Shown here: piece after piece, positions 27,503 through 36,700 of the stretch | How positions within the stretch are numbered: position 1 is the stretch's first letter | Layout: every line of letters begins with the position of its first letter | Assembly: GCF_021513275.1 (NCBI RefSeq) | Contig: NZ_CP090978.1 | Span: 2,418,001 to 2,482,000, forward strand | DNA: 64,000 bases | From: Paenibacillus hexagrammi | Lineage (GTDB): Bacteria; Bacillota; Bacilli; Paenibacillales; NBRC-103111 | Reading direction: 5' to 3' | The notes under the pieces: model-generated | Database searches by the model: none | Seen by the model: the letters and a program-made list of their open reading frames with translations, nothing else | Told to the model about the DNA's origin: nothing | Translations under genes and position numbers: made by a program

Positions 27503-28123
27503 TTACAGACGCTCGCAAAAAGCCTGGACAGAAATCCGTTCTCTAAAAGCATCATCAAACTTCCAGTTATTCGGCATCATTATTAAGTATTCACCGTTTT
27601 TAATAAAAGTACTCTCGAAAAAATTCCACATATGAACAATATCATGTTCTATCAATCTTGGAACTTCCTGGAGGTTTACCTTATACGATTTTACCCTATT
27701 ATTCATTATTTGCTTACTAGTTGTAGCCTGTGAGTATAAATCAAGAACAATGGGATTTATTTTATTACTTGAAAATAAATCCATAAACATAATTCTTGAG
27801 CTTTCCGATATATTTTGCAACATAATTTGAACCTGGTTACCATTCGTAACTTTACTTGTTTTTTCAAAATGAGGAGCGATTTCCTTTGTAACTTGATTAT
27901 AAATTACCTCTTCACTAACAGGTATGTGCCAAATTGCATTTGAATCAACCAATATATTAGGAGCTATAAAAAATTGTGCAAGGGATGACAACTGCTGATT
28001 AGCAGACTTATTGACAACAACGTTTTCAAATTGTGGTCTAGCTTGGTTAATATGAATTGTCTTCTTAGAATTTGAATCTTCATCATCACTCTGGGTAGGA
28101 TCTATTTCTTCAAACAGCTTCAA
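27503..28123 (-). CDS. Hypothetical protein, transposon cargo
   Basis: 206 residues, acidic and Asn/Ser-rich N-terminus, no signal peptide or membrane segment. I do not recognise a family. The sequence AIWHIPVSEEVIYNQVTKEIAPHFEK and the hydrophobic C-terminus suggest a folded cytoplasmic protein. Starts just after the terminator-like hairpin at 28144 and has its own AGGGAGAA site upstream, so it may be expressed separately from the secreted gene. Confidence 0.55.
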   Translation of the reverse strand: MKLFEEIDPTQSDDEDSNSKKTIHINQARPQFENVVVNKSANQQLSSLAQFFIAPNILVDSNAIWHIPVSEEVIYNQVTKEIAPHFEKTSKVTNGNQVQIMLQNISESSRIMFMDLFSSNKINPIVLDLYSQATTSKQIMNNRVKSYKVNLQEVPRLIEHDIVHMWNFFESTFIKNGEYLIMMPNNWKFDDAFRERISVQAFCERL

Positions 28124-28143
28124 AATTCAATTCTCCCTTCAAA

Positions 28144-28198
28144 AAAATAAAGAGAGAAAGAATGATGGCTGCTACCATCAAATTTCTCTCTTTATTTT
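28144..28198 (-). terminator. Terminator of the secreted-protein gene
   Basis: AAAATAAAGAGAGAAA (28144-28159) pairs perfectly with TTTCTCTCTTTATTTT (28183-28198), with an inner ATGATGG/CCATCA pair. Read on the minus strand it ends in a T run, right after the stop at 28204. Confidence 0.8.
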
Positions 28199-28203
28199 AC
28201 GAA

Positions 28204-28749
28204 TTACTTAACATAAAATTCAATAGTTGCTGGTGAGACAGTAAAAGCTGTCCCTGACGATCCAGTTGTTGATAGTGTAGACACACTACCGCTTATTGTT
28301 GCCCACTTTGTACCTGTAGAACTATAAGTATATGAAGATTGATTTGAAACGGACTTAGGTGTCCCGAAAGTTTGGTAGTTAAAAGGAACAGTTGTACCTA
28401 ATAAACCAAGTCCCCATTTTAAGGTTAAATTAACTCTAGTTATATATGTATTTGGAGTTGTTATAGTAACAGTCCAATTCGCATCAACTGTACTACCATG
28501 CACTACTGACCAAAAATCCAGATAACCATCAATAGGCTTTGCTGCAAGGGGCGAGATCGAATTGTTTGACGATTTGCCATCTTCTGTAGGTACCAATGTA
28601 ATTGGTATTCTAACATGTTTAGGGTATGTCCCTTCTTTAATTGAATTTCCCGAATCTTTAGCAAAAGCACCAGTTGGTAATGCAAGAACTAAAACTGCGA
28701 TCATAAGAACATACATTACTCTTTTCAAACTCCACATTTTGTTGCCCAC
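28204..28749 (-). CDS. Secreted hypothetical protein, transposon cargo
   Basis: 181 residues. Signal peptide: basic MWSLKR, hydrophobic VMYVLMIAVLVLALPTG, cleavage likely after AFA. The mature part is Ser/Thr-rich with a beta-sandwich look (YTYSSTGTKWATISGSVSTL). Family not recognised. Starts at 28749 or at the Met codon at 28737. Its own terminator follows. A secreted accessory protein on a Tn3 element is unusual. Confidence 0.65.
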   Translation of the reverse strand: MGNKMWSLKRVMYVLMIAVLVLALPTGAFAKDSGNSIKEGTYPKHVRIPITLVPTEDGKSSNNSISPLAAKPIDGYLDFWSVVHGSTVDANWTVTITTPNTYITRVNLTLKWGLGLLGTTVPFNYQTFGTPKSVSNQSSYTYSSTGTKWATISGSVSTLSTTGSSGTAFTVSPATIEFYVK

Positions 28750-29035
28750 TCCTTCACATTAGTAATTAGAAAAAATATCCATTAACATTATACCATATAC
28801 TGGGTTTATATCAATATAGTACAATTTAATCAATTATTGATATTAAATCCCATGAATATTCCTGTTCTATGCATGAGTTTTGTTTAATACTGTAAGTTCC
28901 GAATGCATTTTTGTAAATAGAACTTGGCTATAATTCATTCGTTTATTGCCTATTAAACTATGCTCAGATATACTGAATTCATAAGATATATTCCGATACT
29001 GGTGTTTTTAGGAACTTTAATTTTGGGGTGATATC

Positions 29036-32020
29036 GTGAAGCGCAACTGGGAACTGGACGAACTCATAGAGCATTTTACTTTGCTGCCAAATGAACTATA
29101 TTTGATCGAGAACAAATTCGGTGAAACAAGACTTGGATTTGCCGCTTTGTTAAAGTTTTTTCAGTACGAAGCCCGATTTCCCGCACAGAAATACGATATC
29201 CCAAAAACCGTTTTGGCTTACATTGCCAAACAACTCCAACTAGAACCTCAATTATATTCGAAGTATGATTGGGAAGGCCGGACTATTAAACGTCATCGGG
29301 TACAAATTCGGGATTTCTTCGGTTTCAGAGAAGCAACTGTAAAAGATGCTGATGATATGGCAGAGTGGCTTTGTGAACACGTACTCTATCATGATCATGA
29401 CGCTAAACACATTGAAGCCTACGTCTATAACAGATTTAGAGAACTACAAATTGAGCCTCCCACAATAGATCGAATAGAAAGACTCATTCGTTCTGCCATT
29501 CGTTCTTATGAGGAGCGCTTTTTCGAATCGATCTATCAAAAGTTATCTTCTGTCACGTTGAAACAATTGGACGATCTGATCGATAGCTTAGAAGATATTA
29601 AAGAGGATGATGCAGAATTTTCCTTAGATGCTCCTCCTATCAATGGGCAAATAACATTTAACGACTTGAAATCGGATTCTGGTCGTGCCAGCGTGAAAAC
29701 CATTTTTCGTGAGTTTAATAAACTACGCACCATTCGTAATATCGAATTGCCGGATCATTTATTTCGAGACATTCCTCTAAAGGTAATCAAAAAATACAGG
29801 CAACGAACAGCTACTGAGGATTTACGTGAACTAAGACGTCATCCTGCTCCTATTCGCTATACACTTCTATCTGCATTTTTCTGGCTGAGAAGCGAGGAAA
29901 TTACCGATAGTTTGGTCGAACTGCTTATACAGATCATTCATCAAATTTGGGTAAGGGCTGAAAATAAAGTAGATAAAGAAATACTGAATGACTTAAGGCG
30001 TGTTGGTAACAAGTATGGGATTTTGTTCAATCTGGCGCGGACAGCTATCGACAATCCGGATGGGGTGATTAAAGATGTGCTTTATCCTGTAGTTAGCGAA
30101 CAAACGCTAAAAGATTTAGTGAAGGAATTTAAGCACACGGGTCCGGCATACCGCGAAAAAATACATACCGTCATAAGGAACTCGTACAGCACCCACTACC
30201 GGCGTATGGTTCCAGAGCTTCTTAACATACTGAATTTCCGTTCCAACAATGAGGTTCACCGTCCCGTGATCCGTGCGCTTGAACTCATTAAAAAGTACGC
30301 CAACACAGGACTGCATTATTTTTCGTTAACGGATGATATTCCGATAGATGGTGTCATTCGTTCTGGTTATAAAGAAATTATTGTTGAAAAGGACGACAAA
30401 GGACAAGATCGGATTAACCGTATCAACTACGAAATCAGTGCGTTGCAGGCACTAAGGGATAAGCTTCGCTGCAAAGAAATATGGGTAGAAGGATCTTATC
30501 GTTATCGGAACCCAGACGAAGATTTACCTCAAGATTTTGAAGAGCGACGCGAAGAAAACTATAAAGCCTTGAATCAGCCGTTAGATGCGGGATCATTTAT
30601 TAACAATATCAAGCAGGAGCTGATTCAAGGCTTAGAAAAATTGAATTCAGGGATGCCTAGAAATGAAAAGGTAAACATTACGACAAAGAAAAATGGGTGG
30701 ATCGGTCTGTCTCCTCTTGAGCCACAGCCTGAACCCTTGAACCTAACTAAAATTAAAAGTGAACTCACTCGTCGCTGGCCTATGACGAATTTAATGGACA
30801 TCTTAAAGGAAGCCGATTTACGAATTCAATTTTCTGGTCAATTTAAAACAGCAGGCGTGAGAGAAACAATCGATCGATATACGCTCCAAAAAAGGTTAAT
30901 CCTATGCCTGTACGGATTGGGAACTAATATGGGGCTGAAACGCATTTCTTCCGGCGATCATGGGGAAACGTACAAAGATTTGCTCTATGTGCGCCGTAAA
31001 TTCATCAACAAAGACAATTTGCGTAATGCAACGTCTGAGGTTGTCAATGCGATCTTCCGTTCAAAGATGCATAACATTTGGGGGGAAGGCACGACTTCTT
31101 GTGCTTCAGACTCCAAAAAGTTTGGGGCTTGGGATCAAAACCTGATGACAGAATGGCACATTCGGTATCGTGGCCGCGGAGTCATGATTTACTGGCATGT
31201 GGAGAAGAATTCCACATGTATTTACTCGCAGCTTAAATCGTGTTCATCATCCGAGGTTTCGGCCATGATGGAAGGACTGCTCCGGCATTGCACTGATATG
31301 AAACTAGAAAAAAATTATGTGGATACGCACGGTCAAAGTGAAGTGGCATTTGCCTTTTGTCATCTTCTTGGATTTCAGTTGATGCCACGACTAAAATCAA
31401 TCGGCTCACAGAAGCTATATCGACCAGAACCTGGAATGACAGATGCATATCCCAACTTACAGCCGGTACTAACTCGCCCAATTAACTGGGAACTCATACG
31501 ACAGCAATATGATCAAATGGTGAAATACGCTACGGCATTACGATTAGGAATAGCAGAAACAGAAGCGATTATGAAGAGATTTAGTCGTAACAATCAAGTA
31601 AAGCACCCTACTTATTTAGCGCTACAAGAGCTGGGGAAGGCCATAAAGACCATATTTTTATGCGAATACTTAAACTCTGAGGAAATAAGAAGAGAGATTC
31701 ACGAAGGTTTAAATGTGGTAGAAAACTGGAATTCCGCAAATAGCTTCATTTTTTGCGGTAAAGGTGGAGAAATTGCTACGAACCGCTTGGAGGATCAAGA
31801 AATGGCCGTATTATCCCTTCATTTGTTGCAAAATTGCTTGGTCTATATCAATACTCTCATGCTTCAAAACGTTTTGTCCGATAAAAAATGGTTCAATTTA
31901 ATGGCTCCTGAAGATTTTCGGGCAATAACACCTTTGATATATACACATGTGAATCCATACGGCAACTTTAATTTGAACATGAATGAACGCTTGCAACTGG
32001 AAGGTGAATTGTTGGCATGA
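29036..32020 (+). CDS. tnpA: Tn3-family transposase TnpA
   Basis: 994 residues, normal size for Tn3 TnpA. GTG start behind GGGGTGA. DDE residues: Asp in [17 protein letters not shown], Asp in [20 protein letters not shown], Glu in [20 protein letters not shown]-terminal DUF4158-like region [18 protein letters not shown]. Binds the 38-bp ends and moves the element replicatively; the cointegrate would be resolved by the next gene. Its last bases overlap the recombinase start (ATGA). Confidence 0.95.
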   Translation: MKRNWELDELIEHFTLLPNELYLIENKFGETRLGFAALLKFFQYEARFPAQKYDIPKTVLAYIAKQLQLEPQLYSKYDWEGRTIKRHRVQIRDFFGFREATVKDADDMAEWLCEHVLYHDHDAKHIEAYVYNRFRELQIEPPTIDRIERLIRSAIRSYEERFFESIYQKLSSVTLKQLDDLIDSLEDIKEDDAEFSLDAPPINGQITFNDLKSDSGRASVKTIFREFNKLRTIRNIELPDHLFRDIPLKVIKKYRQRTATEDLRELRRHPAPIRYTLLSAFFWLRSEEITDSLVELLIQIIHQIWVRAENKVDKEILNDLRRVGNKYGILFNLARTAIDNPDGVIKDVLYPVVSEQTLKDLVKEFKHTGPAYREKIHTVIRNSYSTHYRRMVPELLNILNFRSNNEVHRPVIRALELIKKYANTGLHYFSLTDDIPIDGVIRSGYKEIIVEKDDKGQDRINRINYEISALQALRDKLRCKEIWVEGSYRYRNPDEDLPQDFEERREENYKALNQPLDAGSFINNIKQELIQGLEKLNSGMPRNEKVNITTKKNGWIGLSPLEPQPEPLNLTKIKSELTRRWPMTNLMDILKEADLRIQFSGQFKTAGVRETIDRYTLQKRLILCLYGLGTNMGLKRISSGDHGETYKDLLYVRRKFINKDNLRNATSEVVNAIFRSKMHNIWGEGTTSCASDSKKFGAWDQNLMTEWHIRYRGRGVMIYWHVEKNSTCIYSQLKSCSSSEVSAMMEGLLRHCTDMKLEKNYVDTHGQSEVAFAFCHLLGFQLMPRLKSIGSQKLYRPEPGMTDAYPNLQPVLTRPINWELIRQQYDQMVKYATALRLGIAETEAIMKRFSRNNQVKHPTYLALQELGKAIKTIFLCEYLNSEEIRREIHEGLNVVENWNSANSFIFCGKGGEIATNRLEDQEMAVLSLHLLQNCLVYINTLMLQNVLSDKKWFNLMAPEDFRAITPLIYTHVNPYGNFNLNMNERLQLEGELLA

Positions 32021-32724
32021 CCGAAAAGAGAATATCGGCAAAAAAGAAGGCACGGGAACTGGCTAAATATCTTCGAACCGAAAGACCGGATTATGCTTAC
32101 TTAAAAAGTCTATTTCAGCATCTAAGAGCGGAACTTGAAGTCGAAGTGCCCAAGGCATCTAAAAAATTGCCCTATGTGCCAACCGAAGATGATTTGAAAA
32201 AGTATTATGAAGTTGTCTGGAAGTCAAAGAATTTTCAGGACATGATGATCGTGAAGACATTAATGTATACCGGCGTTCGCGTTAGCGAGTTAATCAATAT
32301 CAAGCTATCTGACATCGACTTTCATTATTGCCAAATTCGGATCAACAAAGGAAAAGGTAATAAGGATCGGATTGTTCCATTTCCACAGACCTTTAAAGAG
32401 CTGCTGGCCATGCACGCGGATTCGATGAAAAAGAAACATGCAGTATACTTGTTTGAATCCTCATGGAAGAAAAAGTACACAGACCGAGGGATTCGCAAAA
32501 TCTTGGCCAAGTACTCAGAAGAAGCCGGGTTAGGACAAAACCTGTCCCCTCACAAACTTCGTCATTTTCTGTTGACGTGGTTGAAAAAGCAGGGGATCGA
32601 TGATGCATTGATTCAGCCTTATTCTGGTCATGAAAGCCGTAAATCATTAGAGGTGTACTCTAAACTCGCGATTACCGATGCACAATTTGAATATAATGAA
32701 GTGATTAATAAGTTTCCAGTCTAA
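32017..32724 (+). CDS. Tyrosine recombinase, TnpI-like cointegrate resolvase
   Basis: 235 residues. Catalytic set: Arg in [11 protein letters not shown], Lys in [12 protein letters not shown]-x-x-R in SPHKLRHFL, His in YSGHES, Tyr in [10 protein letters not shown]. Shorter than TnpI of Tn4430 at the N-terminus, so the core-binding domain is reduced. Translationally coupled to tnpA. Serine resolvases are more usual in this family; a tyrosine enzyme places this with Tn4430/Tn5401, but there tnpI precedes tnpA. Confidence 0.88.
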   Translation: MTEKRISAKKKARELAKYLRTERPDYAYLKSLFQHLRAELEVEVPKASKKLPYVPTEDDLKKYYEVVWKSKNFQDMMIVKTLMYTGVRVSELINIKLSDIDFHYCQIRINKGKGNKDRIVPFPQTFKELLAMHADSMKKKHAVYLFESSWKKKYTDRGIRKILAKYSEEAGLGQNLSPHKLRHFLLTWLKKQGIDDALIQPYSGHESRKSLEVYSKLAITDAQFEYNEVINKFPV

Positions 32725-32739
32725 AGGAGTGAATCTCTT

Positions 32740-33015
32740 TTGAATCAAGAAACCATAGATGACTATAAATGCTTAATCAAAACTGTTGACGAATTTTTAA
32801 ATAGGATAAAAGCAAAGAATGGTTGGCGTAGCTTTGGGGAGATGGTCGATAATCCGCTAATCAAAGAACTTTCAATGTTTACAGGACATTCGAGAACTTA
32901 TTTTATACATTCTACTCCAAATGGAAACAAATTCGATGTACCGAAAATTAAGGAGGTTCGGGGAAAGATATTTGCTGAAATTGAAGAGTACCAGGAAAAC
33001 TTCAACGCCCGCTAA
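32740..33015 (+). CDS. Small hypothetical protein at transposon end
   Basis: 91 residues starting at TTG 32740 after AAAGGAG. Charged, soluble, no recognised family (CLIKTVDEFLNRIKAKNGWRS, IFAEIEEYQENFNAR). Its stop coincides with the inner edge of the right inverted repeat. Fifteen bases after the recombinase gene, so probably the last gene of the tnpA operon. Confidence 0.55.
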   Translation: MNQETIDDYKCLIKTVDEFLNRIKAKNGWRSFGEMVDNPLIKELSMFTGHSRTYFIHSTPNGNKFDVPKIKEVRGKIFAEIEEYQENFNAR

Positions 33016-33053
33016 CAGTTGGCACTTGGTGACAGCTTCGCTGGTACTACCCC
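33016..33053 (-). repeat. Tn3 transposon right inverted repeat
   Basis: Inverted copy of 26757-26794; outermost bases CCCC at 33050-33053, followed by target duplicate TGGTA. Confidence 0.92.
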
Positions 33054-33058
33054 TGGTA

Positions 33059-33475
33059 GTGAGGAAATATGGAAGTAAAATCGGCTTAATTATTGCAGCA
33101 ATTACTTTGGGAATGGGGCTTATCTTTTTTCTAATATTAGTTTCGGTAAATAACCACCTTGAAAAATCTGAAATAAATAAGGTACTTAAAGAACACGGTG
33201 GAACGGTAGTACATATTAATAAAGTTGATCTAGAAGATAGTCCATTTCTGAATACAATGGAGAGTAGAAAGGGAATGAGAAAACAGTATTCAAATACTTT
33301 CTATAAAATTATTTACAAAAAAGATGGTCATAAATTCATTGCTTGGTATAGGTCTGGAGGTGGATTATTTACAGTTAGAGGACAAACAAAAGATTTTAAT
33401 AATAAAGTGATAGAAGAAACTCCTGAAAACAAGAAATTGATTGATACATATGGACTCGATAATAATAATGTGTAA
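33059..33475 (+). CDS. Small membrane protein, 5' end disrupted by the transposon
   Basis: About 138 residues from GTG 33059: one N-terminal membrane helix (IGLIIAAITLGMGLIFFLILV) and a soluble C-terminal domain with YSNTFYKIIYKKDGHKFIAWYRSGG. Family not recognised. The target duplicate TGGTA directly precedes the GTG, and a GGGGG site sits on the far side of the transposon (about 26739-26743). The transposon thus separates the ribosome site from the coding region; expression is doubtful. Confidence 0.6.
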   Translation: MRKYGSKIGLIIAAITLGMGLIFFLILVSVNNHLEKSEINKVLKEHGGTVVHINKVDLEDSPFLNTMESRKGMRKQYSNTFYKIIYKKDGHKFIAWYRSGGGLFTVRGQTKDFNNKVIEETPENKKLIDTYGLDNNNV

Positions 33476-33504
33476 CCATATATATGGGTTTCGACGGATT
33501 ATGG

Positions 33505-33523
33505 ACATATGTATAAAATACGG
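33505..33523 (+). repeat. 19-bp inverted repeat, left copy
   Basis: ACATATGTATAAAATACGG; the exact reverse complement is at 39287-39305. The pair encloses the giant glycoside hydrolase gene. Confidence 0.6.
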
Positions 33524-33717
33524 ATCTGGTAAAAAAAGTGCTGACAACAAGAAAGAAGCCGGCTTACATACTCTTCAAAACAAGGGACTCTACAGAGAAG
33601 TCCCGAAAAGTGGAAAATTTTATTTATTATTGTAAATACTTTTGAAACTCAAAATACTATAATCTGCTTTGAGTAACAATTTTTTTCTATTAATTAGTTA
33701 AAGGGGGACAATTTTTG

Positions 33718-36700
33718 ATGGTTCAGAGGAAAAGCATCGGTTTGATATTATTAATTACCTTGCTGATATCCATGTTTTCAGGTATTCCAAGCTTTGCACT
33801 AGAAGAAGGTGGAGGTTCATCGCCATCTGATGTTTCAGTGATTCTTGACAAGAGCTGCATAAATCTTTCGCCAGGACAGGACGGTACAATAACAGCAACT
33901 GTGATAACAGAGCAATTTTCAGAAAAAGGTGTTGAGGCTACATCTTCAGATAGTACTATAGCTACCGTAACTAATAATGATTATAATGCTACGGAAGGTA
34001 AAACCAGTATTATTGTGAAAGCTTTAAAAGCAGGTACGGCTACTATCACTGTTTTATCAAAGGCTGATGATACAAAAGTAAAAACCTGCACGATTACAGT
34101 TGACCCAAATAATTTTTCCGAGGATTTTAATGATGGCAAGTTATCTGATTGGAATACCTATGGTGACAGCAATATGGTTTGGAGCGCTTCAACAGGAGCT
34201 TTAGCTGTAAATGCCGGAGGCGGGTACAAAGCTGTTAATTTGGGAACTGATTTTGATAATTTTATTTATGAATCAGATATCTCTATAAGCGGTGGGGCCA
34301 ATAATGATAACGCGGGTCTTATTTTCAGAGTCAGTAATCCTACAGCAGGAGCTGACAATCTTAAAGGGTACTATGCAGGGATCCGGAATGGGAATACGGT
34401 CCAGATAGGTCGTTTCAATAATAATTGGAAAGAATTGGCCTCCGTATATTGTCCTATCAACCCGAATACCACATATCGCTTGAAGGTCATCGTAAATGGC
34501 AGCCGCATCGATGTATATGTGGATAATAAACTTATAGCCAGTGCAAATGATGACATGTGGACACATGGAGCCATAGGCTCTCGAACATGGAATGTCAATG
34601 CTAAATTTGATAACATTTCTGTTCAAAGAATAATTCCGGTTACAAACATTGAGTCTGATAAGAATGCACTGACCTTGGATGCCATAGGAGAAGATACTCT
34701 GACAGCTTCTGTAATTCCTGAAAGTGCAACCTTTAAGAAAGTGCACTTTACTTCAAATAACCCAAATGTTACTTTATCAAACGAAGTATACAATGAAGCA
34801 AACAAAACAACATCTGTTACAGTTAAAGCTTTAAATACCGGTACAGAAGCCATACACGCTGCTATAACAGCAACAGCAGAAGATCCTGCAGCTATTACCA
34901 AAGTAATTGATGTAACAGTGAATGCACCGAAAGATCAAGGTGCTGCTTATCAGGCAAAGGTAGCTGCGGCTGAAGCGGCAGTAGTAAAAGCTGAAGCATC
35001 AAAAAACCAGACAGATGTGGACTACGCTAGAACTTTAGTAATTGTATTGAATGACCCAGAAAAAACAAACCTTGGCATAAGGATTGATGCTGTACAGGAG
35101 ATGATCAACAGCACACCTGTTTATCATGGATTAAAAGGTGATTATTACACAACTACTTCAAATGAAAGTGCAGACTTTAAAACCCTTGTAGCTACATATG
35201 CAGACGAAAATATTGATTTTTACAATAATTTCACGGGCATTTTCACGGAACGTGTGGGCAGGTCCGAAGGAGTTGCAGTACGCTGGACAGGTAAAATTGA
35301 GCCTAAGTATAATGAAAATTACACTTTTTATTTAGTAGGAGACAATGGGTTCAGATTATGGATCGATGATAAACTGGTGATTGACCACTGGGTCAATGAC
35401 TATGAGGTTCCTCAAACAAGCATTCCAGTTAAGTTAACTGCAGGAACAAAACACAATATTAAGCTTGAATATTTCCAGGCCATAGGCGGAGCAGACTTAA
35501 GACTAGAATGGTCAAGTGCGAGCCAAAGTCGGGAAATTATTCCGCCTGACCGCTTTTATCAGCCTGACGGCAGTACTCTGGCTATCGTAAGTTCAATTGA
35601 TGCGGTAACCATCAACAATTCTCAGCAGTATTCACGACCTGCACTTCCTGCTAAAGTAACCGTTCATTACAGTGACGGTACAGCAAAAGAGGTTTTTGTC
35701 AAATGGAATTTAAGTGATATGTCCATATTCAACCAATTAGGTGAAGTTACCGTAACTGGTAAAATAACAGGGTCGAATGTTCCTGCTGTTGCCAAAGTGA
35801 ATGTAGTTGCCTATACCCATTGGGAGAAGCAGCAGGCTTCCATCATGACGCAATGGTCTGATGAGATAACTTCTTCCACCATTCCTTTTGAAAACGATTA
35901 CCCAAGAATGCAGATGAAAAGAAGTGATTGGCTGAACTTAAACGGATTATGGCAGTTCCAGGGAGGGTCTGCTTCAGATGCAGTTCCTGTAGGGACTAAC
36001 CTGAACAGGGAAATCATGGTTCCCTATCCTATGGAGTCAGCTCTTTCAGGAGTAATGATGCATTATGACCGTGCATGGTATAAGAGAACTTTCACAGTCC
36101 CAGAAAACTGGCAGGGCAAGAAAATACAATTGAATTTCGGTGCTGTTGATTGGGAAGCAGAAGTCTATATAAACGGACATAGTATGGGAGTTCATAAAGG
36201 TGGTTATGATTCTTTCAACTATGATATAACACCTTACTTAAAGGATACAGGAGAGCAGGAACTGATAGTCAGGGTATACGACCCAACAGATGCTGTTGGT
36301 AATCCGAGAGGTAAGCAAACATTAAATCCAGGCGGTATCATGTACACCTCTACATCAGGAATATGGCAGACAGTCTGGATGGAGCCTGTTTCTGATGAAA
36401 GCAGCATTGACAGCCTGCAGTTGGTGCCGGATCTAGACGGCCAGCGTCTTAAGATCACAGTAAAAACAGCAGGGGCAGCAGAAGGAACAACTGTAACAGC
36501 AGTTGCAAAGGATGGTACAGCAATTGCTGGAACTGTAAGCGGTGATGCCAATACAGAATTGTATATTCCCATACAGAATCCAAAACTCTGGTCACCAGAG
36601 AATCCATTCCTCTACGACCTTGAAGTTCGATTGGAAAAGGGTTCAACAACATTAGACACTGTTGAAAGTTATTTCGGAATGCGTAAGATATCTGTAGAAA

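Larger units (their letters stand above)
26757..33053. mobile_element. Tn3-family transposon, apparently complete
   Basis: 6297 bp. Ends are 38-bp inverted repeats starting GGGGTAGTACCAGCGAAGC (26757-26794 and 33016-33053) with one mismatch. The 5-bp sequence TGGTA flanks both sides (26752-26756 and 33054-33058), the usual Tn3 target duplication. Contents: HicB-like gene, hairpin, MITE, two cargo genes, tnpA, tyrosine recombinase and a small gene. The clean target duplication suggests a fairly recent insertion. Confidence 0.93.

Noticed and set aside
33587..33607. GGGACT...AAGTCCC hairpin as a terminator
   Set aside because: The stem is short with mismatches and the T-rich stretch is not adjacent; it could serve the small membrane gene but evidence is weak.
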